From Hippasteria phrygiana (taxonomy: Eukaryota; Echinodermata; Asteroidea; Valvatida; Goniasteridae): a DNA stretch of 64,000 nucleotides. The translations under genes and the position numbers were made by a program. Positions 42,004 to 51,066 of this stretch are shown here, in pieces. How positions within the stretch are numbered: the first letter of the stretch is position 1; every line of letters begins with the position of its first letter. The stretch is from contig JAZGUH010000003.1 in the NCBI GenBank assembly GCA_037893225.1, positions 1,116,001-1,180,000 on the forward strand, in the 5' to 3' direction. The notes beneath the pieces were generated by a model. It was not told where the DNA came from and searched no databases. It worked only from the letters and a program-made list of their open reading frames with translations.

Positions 42004-42110
42004 TGAAAATGAATTAATCGGCTGCAGTCTGCTAAGATTGGCCTGAAATATACAAAACAAAATTAGTTGGCCTGACATTTCTAACTTGAGCAAGTTCTTT
42101 CTCAAATATC
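42004..42110 (-). mobile_element. Fragment of a Penelope-like element 3' end
   Basis: Reverse-complement similarity to 50520-50635: G-G-C-C-T-G-A-A-A-T-A-T-A-C-A, then the AACTTGAGCAAGTTCTTTCT hairpin. It is diverged, with no ORF: an old terminal fragment. Confidence 0.65.
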
Positions 42111-42189
42111 TTTCTGTACATTGGTGTAATTTCTTTTTAATTTGATTAAGATATGCAGCAGTATATGCCCCTCAGTTTTATTGTTTTTA

Positions 42190-43012
42190 TTTAATAGATT
42201 AGATTAGATTAAAATGTTATTGTCCGCATCATAAAAATAGACATTTTGTTTCCATTGGCACTTTTAGAAATATATAAATACATTTAGATAAAACAATAAT
42301 TTACCCACAAAAGAGAGAACCTACAGGAAACATAAAATTTAAAACCCTATTTACGTACAGCTAATGTGTTAAATAAATGAATAGAATTGGGAACAAAGGA
42401 TTGCCTGTATCGAGTAAGGTTTGTACGAGGAACACAAAGTCTGAAACCAGATCTATTCAAAACAAAACAATCAAAAAGTGGATGGGTTGGATCGGATAAA
42501 ATTAAATGCACTTTAGATATTGCACGTTCCAAAAAGATGTTGTCGTATGTTGGCAAGGTGAGACCTACGGAGCGCTGGGCAATTTTACGGACGCGCTTAA
42601 ACCATGCTTAAACCTGTCCCTGTTTTTCTGTGAAAGTGAACCATACACACTGACTATGTTAAAAGTAACAATGCTCTGTATTATAGACTCACTGATAAAA
42701 TATACGTAAAATCGTCTTATCGACATTGAACTGTTTAAGCTTACGAAGGAAAAACATCCGTTGCATGGCCTGGGTGTTTTTGTTCCAGTTAAGTTTGTCA
42801 TCAATAACAGTACCAAGGTATTTGTACTCGTTAACCCTTTCTATTTCGTTGTCATTGATATAGACAGGTTCATGAAGTCCAGTGTTACGACGAAAATCTA
42901 CAATCATCTTAGTTTTCTTAACATTAATAGTAAAAAAATGCCAATCACACCAATCAACAAACTTTGCTACCTCCGATATATAACAGAGTGGGTCACAATC
43001 AGCTGTTTATAA
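42190..43012 (-). mobile_element. 5'-truncated LINE (CR1/L2/Rex1-like RT end)
   Basis: Minus-strand fragments read as the C-terminal part of a non-LTR reverse transcriptase: 42689-42907 with M-I-V-D-F-R-R-N and Y-K-Y-L-G-T-V-I-D-D-K-L-N-W, and 42347-42556 with H-P-L-F-D-C-F and R-Y-R-Q-S-F-V-P-N-S-I. Frameshifts separate them. The 3' end is a short ATCTA-type repeat near 42195-42212. It is dead and intergenic. Confidence 0.75.
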
Positions 43013-43345
43013 AGTAGTTAAAGTACATGTATTTAAAGTTATGTCTTGTTTTGTGTAGACAGTCACTTTCTGTATATTTTTATTAATTTCGAAAACGAAC
43101 GAAATGAACCAACAGTAATTGTTCACGTGCATGTAAAAAGATGTTTTGTCTTTTTTCTTTTTTTCGAGAGGTTTGTCCAATCCAAATTCATAAGCCAAAA
43201 TTACCAGACACATACGCAACTTAAACAGCCAAAGTATGGAAGGTTTGCAGTAACACCATGTGATATTTTTTTATCTTCCTTTTATCTTCCTTAAGTTGTG
43301 TGGTTCTGAGAAGAACCGGTTGTTTCAATGAGATGTTTCGAATTA

Positions 43346-43732
43346 TGCTCTTTTCAAAATGTCAGGTTATTAAACAACGGGTTCTTTTAAGAACCACACA
43401 ACTTAAAAGGGATAAAATATTTCACATGGTGTTACTGCAAACCTTCCGTACTTTGTTCATGTCCTGTGGCCATACAAACCTACAAGTTCCATTTAACACA
43501 AACATTCCATTATGGGCAGCGGCGTAGCTAAGTGGGGGGGGGGGGGGGGGGGGTGGGTTGGGGCGTCACCCCCACTGTAAAGCAGAAAATAATATAGTAT
43601 TGTTTAGAAAAATACTGTCAGTACCCGCCCCCTGTAACATCCAGCCCCCACTCTCCCCTATTGAGAAAGCCCTGACTACGCCGCTACACATGGGATCAAT
43701 TTCTTTCATAGGCCTATTGAGTTTAATTGACT
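43346..43732 (+). repeat. Dispersed block, copy 2
   Basis: Second copy of 38466-38830, with small indels and a longer G run (43534-43552). An inverse of its first part lies at 43225-43318. Confidence 0.85.
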
Positions 43733-44094
43733 CGGCATATTAAAGACATTTTATTACCCTTTTTTTAGGGGGTGTCTGTCATTGCATGTCCGCAACTGTA
43801 AAATCACCAGTTATGTATGTGGGTAACAATGTAACTACATAACAATGGAAGCAGGGGAGGGGCACACTGGCAGATCCAGAGTTACTTCGGGAAGCGCCCT
43901 AAAATCACTGCCCCCCCCCCCCCCCCAAAAAGGGTCATCCGAAAATGTTCCTGTCCGATATTTGTTGGTGGACGATATGGTGTAATATCAGTGCTCCCCC
44001 AATGCATCACCTCTGAACATCAAGAGTGGTATTTTTTTGGCCCAAGGGTGGGACGTTGGTCCTCTTTTTGAGTGAAAATAATGACTGATCGACA

Positions 44095-44483
44095 AAGTTG
44101 TATTCGAGTCCCTGCAAGTCCTTTCACAAGTCCTTTCATAAAGCTCAGTGGCGGATCTAGGTTTTCACTAAGGGGGGGAGGGGGGGGGGGGGGGGGGGGG
44201 GGTTTACCTGAGGTGATTGGCCTACACACCCCAGCGTGCCGAATTTTGGACACCCGACACTGGTTATTTTTACCCCCAAACACCCCCCCCCCCCCCCCCC
44301 CCCCCCGTAGATCCGCCACTGAAGCCGGTCGCAAGTAACTAGATGGACAATGACAAAGGAATGCCTTTTAATTGTCGGCTCTTTTGAACAGCTTGTGATT
44401 GGGATTAGGACTAGGGGGCTTGTGAAAGGACTTGCAAGGACTTGTGAAAGGACTTTGCAGGGACTCGAATAAAACTCTGCTGA
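44095..44483. mobile_element. AAGTC-type repeat split by a CAGTGGCGGATC MITE
   Basis: Outer part resembles 24439 (GTCCCTGCAAGTCCTTTC, GACAAAGGAATGCC, GGACTTGCAAGGACTTG). At AAGCT it is interrupted by 44146-44321. Confidence 0.65.
44146..44321. mobile_element. Nested MITE with G/C homopolymer arms
   Basis: Ends CAGTGGCGGATCTAG / GTAGATCCGCCACTG; a G run (44164-44200) and a C run (44284-44306) face each other. Similar in ends to the hAT-like family C. Confidence 0.7.
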
Positions 44484-44973
44484 TCGATCTCATACTTGTG
44501 TACAGGAAAATGGTGCATCAGGGGAATTGATTGTCATTTCCAAAATGACATTATTCCCCGGCACTGGGGTCGGGTAGCATGATAGAGAGGAGTGGGAAAC
44601 AATATGTGCATAATAAACTGTCTTGATGGCTGACCATTCCGCCTTGTCGATTATTACTACATTTATTCTGAGGGGAGGGATTGGGGAATTCCCCTGCTGG
44701 GTGGTTCCTCCCCCCCCCCCCATGGAGTCCCACTCATGAGGTTCAATAATGCATGGAGGAAGGATATAGATGCACCCATTATTTGAGATCGAGTCACGTA
44801 GTAAAAAACAAAAACTGAGCTTCATTTCTGTAGTAATTAACTTCAGTTATTGTTGGCGGGGGGAGGAAATTTCTGTATTCAGTTTTTGTGCAAAGTTGTG
44901 ATAAGCAATGCCAAACCACATCCTTGTTTACAGTGGATATATATATACCGCTGGTCCATACACTGTACACTGT

Positions 44974-45064
44974 CACTATGAACATCTAACAAAAGAAAAC
45001 CCACGCAGTCCTTTGTTACAAACAAAGGACTGCGTGGGTTTTCTTTTGTTAGATGTTCATAGTG
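44974..45064. mobile_element. Perfect 91-bp palindrome of the same family
   Basis: CACTATGAACATCTAACAAA ... TTTGTTAGATGTTCATAGTG with about 43-base arms and almost no loop. It can form a hairpin or cruciform. Confidence 0.75.
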
Positions 45065-45654
45065 TGTACAACCATCCCTCAATGAAAGGCTAGATCCGCT
45101 GCGCCCCTAGTAGCCGGCTTTGGGCGCAATAAAAGTTGGGCCTCAGGCTGCGCTGTAGACTGCCGCCAGAGGGCGCTATCAGATCTAGAAGCACTGGTCG
45201 ATCGTGCGTCTCTCCGAAAAAAAAGGTAAGCAAAACAACTGAAAATTTCGATTTCAAAGTATCTTCAAAATATGTGGACTCACCTGAACTATGTTCCAGT
45301 GGTATAGGAGAGGTCGGCAAAGTTTGGGCGATTGTGTAGTGTAGGGCCCTGTTCCCTATAAGGGAAAAAAAATTCACTTTTTGGTTATCGGAAAAAAAAT
45401 TGCCAAACGAGTTTAAATTATAGGCCTAGCGACATTACAAACCAACACAACAGGTATGTCGTAGATAAAGGGCAGGGTTTTAGTTTTTGAGGGAAGTTTT
45501 GGGGTAAAGCGGTGATGAGGACGACAAAATGCAACGCGAAAATAAAGATGGCGATCACCGCGACGTACATTTCCAACCATTTTCAACATGCTTCCAGATA
45601 CTGAGATAGGATCGTCGTGTTTACATTTTTCAATGAACTCCTTGACCTTAACGG

Positions 45655-45865
45655 TTAACCCCTTACGGACAGATGACGCCAAATGCCGCAAAAACATTTG
45701 CCACCAGGCTGGATGACGTCGAAACACGCCATTTTCTGCATTTTCAATCCATTGTTGGATTATTGTGTATGATACGTTTGGCTGCACAAGACTCTTGTGT
45801 CCGTTTCACTTGGCTGCACAGGCCACCCTGGCGCCTCACTACGATAACCGCACTCAAGGGGTTAA
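45655..45865. mobile_element. TTAA-type MITE family D, copy 4
   Basis: TTAACCCCTTACGGACAGAT ... CACTCAAGGGGTTAA: clean TTAA on both sides with CCCCTT ends, as in piggyBac-type MITEs. Confidence 0.7.
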
Positions 45866-46815
45866 CTGTAGCGGAAAAGCATGATTGTTCACACACAAAG
45901 TAAAAGCTGCCATTGATTTTTTTTATTTAATAAACCACTAATAATAATTCGCTGGGCTTCCATTTTTTCCAACTTCAAATTAAACTTTCCAGAACATTCA
46001 ACTTTTACAATTTAAAAACAAAGTGTTTATTTTGCCGTGAAGCGGTCTTGCCTTTTTACCGCTATTCAGCCGGGAAATCCTCTGAGCATGTGCAGTCAGT
46101 CGTTTCTTGGTGTGCTCAACCCTATGGGCTCCGTGCACAACTACCCCCTCAGCGGAAAGAAAAGGCGAGTTGGGGGGTCAATATCGACGCCATCTTACCT
46201 GACTTCAATTTAAGTGTCTGGTTCCCGCTATGAAAAAGCAATTATCGAGAGTCGGCAAACAGACAAAGCAATCCCACTGGTATACGAGTATCAAATGAAC
46301 GAGGAGCGCAGTGCGTAATACCAGCGACATACTACCCATGGAAGTGCGGTTGCTATGTGGACAGCGCCCTCTTTTGGTGGCGCACAGAGCCCATAGCCAA
46401 CTTCATATAACAGTAAACTGCTCTACCTGTCAAGTTGGCACATGGTCGAGTGGTATGAATTTGTTCCTTTTTTTATTTACTATTTTAAATCAAATCCTGA
46501 TTTAATTGCAGATAATAAGCATTATCTTTTTCTGATTCATGGCTCTAAAGGTTTTTTTTTAAAGGGAAATAAAGTCCGAAATTGCATGTGGTCCGCTTCC
46601 CATCTTGTGAATATGAAGTCAGAATGACAATGAAGGCATGGAACCAGACAAAATTCATTATGGTAAAAATTCCCCCAAAACACTCACTGCGCATGTTCAG
46701 TGCCGTGCCGGTCAAATCGCTAAAATAAGCCGATTCCGGTTCACGGCAAAATAACGACTGTCATTTAAAGAAAATTCCTTGAAATACATCAATGAATTGC
46801 TGTTAAACAATTCCT

Positions 46816-47596
46816 AAATCAAAAAATTAGCTGGCCTGACGTTTCGAACTTAAGCAAGTTCTTTCTCAAAGGCAAATGACAGAGTACAAGAAACAAACAT
46901 GTAGGGAACACACATGCATGAGGGGGTGGGTGGAGAAACACAAAAGAGGGATGCAAGGGAGCATGGCAGTGGGTAAACATCAAAGAGAGAGGTTTGGGTA
47001 AGGATGAATGCGGGGAGGGATTAGGATGAAGGTTGAAGCTGGGGAATTGGACAAAGGAATGTGGTTAGTGGCAAAGATAAACAGGAAATGGTAAGACAAC
47101 CCCATTTGGCCAAGAGACCCCAAGAGGGTTTGCCAGGAGGATAATCTGTAAACAAATGACAATGGGTGAAAAATTAAAAGTTAATCATTCCCTTCCTGGA
47201 TGTTTAGACCATGTGGTTGAATAGTCCGAAGACGTTTCATCCAAACTTTCTCTCGGCTGAGGCGAACTGAGTCCTTGCGGTGGAAAAGTGATTCTATGCC
47301 CTGTAGAATCATATCAGAAATGGAATGGTTAGGCAAGTTGAAGTGATGACCAACAGGGGTGTCAATTTTCTTGGTGTTTACAGTCGATCGATGGCCATAG
47401 AAACGCTTCTTGAGCGTGTTCTTGGTCTCCCCGACATACTGGATACCACAAACCCTGCAAGAAATGAGATATATGACATTAGAGGTGTTGCAAGTAATGT
47501 TGCCATTGGTTCTGTGAGTAGTTCCAGATGAATGGCCAGAAAAGGAGTCAGACTCCTGCATGTGAGTCTGGCAAACAACACACCTGGAATCGCACT
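46816..47596 (-). repeat. Inverted left arm of the Penelope-like element
   Basis: Reverse complement of 49801-50581. On the minus strand, 47181-47561 reads as the last 126 codons of the element's ORF, including the GIY-YIG domain. Inverted partial copies at the 5' end are known for Penelope elements. It could fold with the right arm into a long hairpin RNA. Confidence 0.9.
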
Positions 47597-50216
47597 ACGC
47601 TATTCTTACCATCAAGATAACTACAATTTTTTCTCCCTCTCTCGATTTATCCCTACAGGTTTGCAATTATCTACCTCTCCCTGCTTGGGTACCCTCTCAC
47701 CGCCTCTTCAAAGGAGATGGAACCAAATTCTACATGGTACCTCCATTAAACTCATCAATATCCTCTCTCAACAGTGTCAAACTACACTTCAGAACCTCCA
47801 TCAGAATATTGCCCACCTCGACTCGGAACTTAGATCCAGTTGTTCTGACACCAGATACAGTAAATTCCATGATGAGATTGATAAGAGCGTATCTAACCTT
47901 GACTCTGTTCTGCTTAACAGGAGAAACAAGAAGATTGGTGGCTTGCTTACCAAGCAACATCAACGCAGACAGAGACGCTTTAGACGCCCCAGGCCCCAGT
48001 CTACACCACCACCCCCTTCCAATACTGTAGTTAACCTTTCTTCATCATCCATATCTGACGCTGAACATAAACTTCTCTCAAAGGGTCTTAATTTTTGTCC
48101 TACTCCCCACACTGTGAACCAGGTAGAGCTCAGCCAAGATCTCACGGAATACTACCGTAGGATCCGTCTCCGAGAGTTTTTCCTTGATTCTGACCGATGT
48201 GACCCAGAACCGTTCCGTGTCAAAAGTACCTGGGTACCCCCCAAGAATCGTGTACCAGCCCTCGAGACTTATGTTCAAGTTGTCAGTTCTCAAGTCACTA
48301 ACCCTGATAACTTTGTCCACAGAACTCATGACAATCTCCTCAGAGAGGAGCGCTTGGCGTTGAATGCCTTGCGCTCCCGTACTGATATCATCATCAAGCC
48401 GGCCGACAAAGGTTCAGCTGTGGTCATCATGGATCGTCATCAGTACATTGACGAGGCCCAACGCCAGTTGAACAATCATACTAACTACATCTGCCTTGAC
48501 TCTGACCCCACAGGTACATTCTCTCAAGAGATACAACAGGTGCTGGACGATATGCGATCACGTGACCAGCTGTCTAAGAAAGCTCATAAATTTCTCTCTC
48601 CCTCTGACTGTAGGACTGCCAGATTTTATCTCCTTCCAAAGATTCACAAGGCTGGCAACCCCGGTAGGCCCATTGTCTCTGGTAATGGTTCACCTACGGA
48701 ACGTATCTCCCTGTTTATTGACAGTTTTCTCAAACCCCTCGTTCCACAGATGCCATCATACATCCATGACACCCCAGACTTTCTGCGCAAGCTGGATGGA
48801 ATCAAGAACAAGATTCCCAGCACAGCCATCATTGGGACTTTTGACGTTTCATCCCTGTACACCAACATCCCCCACGAGGAGGGTATTCGTGCTTGTTCCT
48901 CGGCCCTGGCCAAGGCAGGACACACAACCCCACCCATCAGTGATATTGGCACCCTCATGAGACTTGTACTAACCAAGAACAATTTTTCCTTCCTAGGCAA
49001 ACACTATCTACAGGTACACGGTACAGCCATGGGCACTCGCATGGCCCCCTCCTTTGCATGCCTCTTCATGGGCGACCTCGAAGAGCGCATGCTTGCCTCA
49101 GCACCATGTCGCCCCTGGGTATGGTGGAGATATATTGACGATGTATTTTTCATCTGGACCAGTGATCAGGACAGTCTGGAGACTTTCATTAATCACATTA
49201 ATTCCTTCCACAGGACCATCAAGTTTACATCAGAGTATTCAGTGCATCAGACCAACTTCCTGGATGTCACCATCCGCAAGGAAGACAACTCGGTAACCAC
49301 TGATCTGTATTCTAAACCCACAGACACCCACCAGTACCTCCACTCCTCCAGCTGTCACCCCAGGCATTGCAAGACAGGCATAGCATTCAGCCAGGCACTT
49401 AGACTCAGAAGGATTTGTTCTAATAATTCTGACTTTTCCCATCATGTACAGGTACTGAAGAATAACTTGGTTGCCAGGGGCCACAGCTCCCGCCAAGTTC
49501 AACGTGCTATCGCCAGAGCCAAATCTATCACCAGAGATTTTGCGCTCAAGAAAAAGACACCTAGCACTAATGCCGACCCCAAGATTCCCTTGGTCACCAC
49601 CTTTCATCCTAGTCTCCCTCCCCTTTGTAAAATAACTAATGACAACCATCATATCCTTCATACTTCAGATCGCCTTGCCCGTGCCGCCCCTGACAACCCA
49701 ATATTGGCTTATAGGCGCCCCCGCAATCTACGAGACCTGATTGTTCGAGCCGAGGTCCCCACCTTGGCTGCATCCCCTCCCATACAGCATGGTACTTTTA
49801 AGTGCGATTCCAGGTGTGTTGTTTGCCAGACTCACATGCAGGAGTCTGACTCCTTTTCTGGCCATTCATCTGGAACTACTCACAGAACCAATGGCAACAT
49901 TACTTGCAACACCTCTAATGTCATATATCTCATTTCTTGCAGGGTTTGTGGTATCCAGTATGTCGGGGAGACCAAGAACACGCTCAAGAAGCGTTTCTAT
50001 GGCCATCGATCGACTGTAAACACCAAGAAAATTGACACCCCTGTTGGTCATCACTTCAACTTGCCTAACCATTCCATTTCTGATATGATTCTACAGGGCA
50101 TAGAATCACTTTTCCACCGCAAGGACTCAGTTCGCCTCAGCCGAGAGAAAGTTTGGATGAAACGTCTTCGGACTATTCAACCACATGGTCTAAACATCCA
50201 GGAAGGGAATGATTAA
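47532..50216 (+). CDS. Penelope-type reverse transcriptase / GIY-YIG endonuclease
   Basis: 894 codons with no stop. Seen: RT motif A F-D-V-S-S-L-Y-T-N-I-P (about residue 438), motif B H-G-T-A-M-G-T-R-M-A-P (about 500), catalytic Y-I-D-D (about 533), T-N-F-L-D-V-T-I (about 570), a Cys cluster C-D-S-R-C-V-V-C (about 758), and a GIY-YIG-like domain with V-I-Y-L-I-S-C, Y-V-G-E-T-K-N and R-F-Y-G-H (about 797-830). The first 21 codons come from the inverted left arm, so the start may be supplied by the arm. The next in-frame Met is near residue 300. Function: copying element RNA and nicking target DNA. Confidence 0.93.
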   Translation: MARKGVRLLHVSLANNTPGIALRYSYHQDNYNFFSLSRFIPTGLQLSTSPCLGTLSPPLQRRWNQILHGTSIKLINILSQQCQTTLQNLHQNIAHLDSELRSSCSDTRYSKFHDEIDKSVSNLDSVLLNRRNKKIGGLLTKQHQRRQRRFRRPRPQSTPPPPSNTVVNLSSSSISDAEHKLLSKGLNFCPTPHTVNQVELSQDLTEYYRRIRLREFFLDSDRCDPEPFRVKSTWVPPKNRVPALETYVQVVSSQVTNPDNFVHRTHDNLLREERLALNALRSRTDIIIKPADKGSAVVIMDRHQYIDEAQRQLNNHTNYICLDSDPTGTFSQEIQQVLDDMRSRDQLSKKAHKFLSPSDCRTARFYLLPKIHKAGNPGRPIVSGNGSPTERISLFIDSFLKPLVPQMPSYIHDTPDFLRKLDGIKNKIPSTAIIGTFDVSSLYTNIPHEEGIRACSSALAKAGHTTPPISDIGTLMRLVLTKNNFSFLGKHYLQVHGTAMGTRMAPSFACLFMGDLEERMLASAPCRPWVWWRYIDDVFFIWTSDQDSLETFINHINSFHRTIKFTSEYSVHQTNFLDVTIRKEDNSVTTDLYSKPTDTHQYLHSSSCHPRHCKTGIAFSQALRLRRICSNNSDFSHHVQVLKNNLVARGHSSRQVQRAIARAKSITRDFALKKKTPSTNADPKIPLVTTFHPSLPPLCKITNDNHHILHTSDRLARAAPDNPILAYRRPRNLRDLIVRAEVPTLAASPPIQHGTFKCDSRCVVCQTHMQESDSFSGHSSGTTHRTNGNITCNTSNVIYLISCRVCGIQYVGETKNTLKKRFYGHRSTVNTKKIDTPVGHHFNLPNHSISDMILQGIESLFHRKDSVRLSREKVWMKRLRTIQPHGLNIQEGND

Positions 50217-50812
50217 CTTTTAATTTTTCCCCCATTGTCATTTGTTTACAGATTATCCTCCTGGCAAACCCTCTTGGGGTCTCTTGGCCAAATGGGGTTG
50301 TCTTACCATTTCCTGTTTATCTTTGCCACTAACCACATTCCTTTGTCCAATTCCCCAGCTTCAACCTTCATCCTAATCCCTCCCCGCATTCATCCTTACC
50401 CAAACCTCTCTCTTTGATGTTTACCCACTGCCATGCTCCCTTGCATCCCTCTTTTGTGTTTCTCCACCCACCCCCTCATGCATGTGTGTTCCCTACATGT
50501 TTGTTTCTTGTACTCTGTCATTTGCCTTTGAGAAAGAACTTGCTTAAGTTCGAAACGTCAGGCCAGCTAATTTTTTGATTTGTATATTTCAGGTCCATTC
50601 AGTCAGTCAGCAGTTTGCAGCAGTTTTATTCATTTTCATATTAAACAATTCCTGTCCAATTGCAGATTGGGAAGGTGAGAACGCACCACAAAGACATCAT
50701 ATAAAGTGAGTTTTCTGGTATGTACACAACTTGGTATGTGTACGAGTTGGCATTGGCGTGAGTACAAGTTGACCTGTGTACGAGTTTACCTGTTTCCGTT
50801 CTAACACCAAAA

Positions 50813-51066
50813 ATGCACAGATACAGGGGACTATGGACGATGCAGGAAGTCCCGCCAAACACTGTTTTAGGACCTCTCAGTTTCCCAGAAGTTGAATGCA
50901 AGGAATCATCCTCTGCGGGAAAGGATGAACGTCTCACCTGTGCGGCCTGTGTGCTTTGTGCATCGACCTTTGACCTTCAAGGGCATAAGTCTGAGTTTTT
51001 TAAACATCTTCAAGTGGTACACAACCTATGCGTTGCCGATGTCAACCTTATTTGTGATCTCAGTAG
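50813..51066 (+). CDS. ZNF277: ZNF277 exon 1: N-terminus and first C2H2 finger
   Basis: 254 nt, donor GTAATG at 51067. The G-P-L-S-F-P-E motif resembles the human N-terminus (E-P-L-S-L-P-E). Finger: C-V-L-C ... F-x-K-H-L-x-V-V-H, then V-A-D-V-N-L-I-C-D-L. The true start may be the Met at 50840. Confidence 0.88.

Larger units (their letters stand above)
40030..46802. other. Intergenic region between receptor and Penelope element
   Basis: No gene recognised. Holds the receptor 3' UTR (to roughly 40.5 kb), a telomere-like array, a Penelope fragment, a LINE fragment, a duplicated block, nested MITEs, a perfect palindrome and a TTAA MITE. A GTAAGC donor at about 45227 after a GC-rich stretch (45108-45226) could mark a non-coding first exon of ZNF277; this is speculative. 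Confidence 0.5.
46816..50640 (+). mobile_element. Full-length Penelope-like retroelement
   Basis: A Penelope-like element: single ORF with reverse transcriptase followed by a GIY-YIG endonuclease. It is flanked by a perfect 13-bp direct repeat (46803-46815 and 50641-50653). Its left 781 bases (46816-47596) match the inverse of the ORF 3' end plus 3' UTR (49801-50581), with no difference seen at points checked by eye. The inverted left arm carries a second, antisense copy of the endonuclease coding region. A 59-base tail (50582-50640) follows the right arm. The intact ORF, near-identical arms and clean target duplication point to a recent insertion. It lies between the receptor gene and ZNF277. 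Confidence 0.9.

Noticed and set aside
45413..45787. 124-codon minus-strand ORF
   Set aside because: Half of it lies in the TTAA MITE at 45655-45865 and no domain or splice context supports it.
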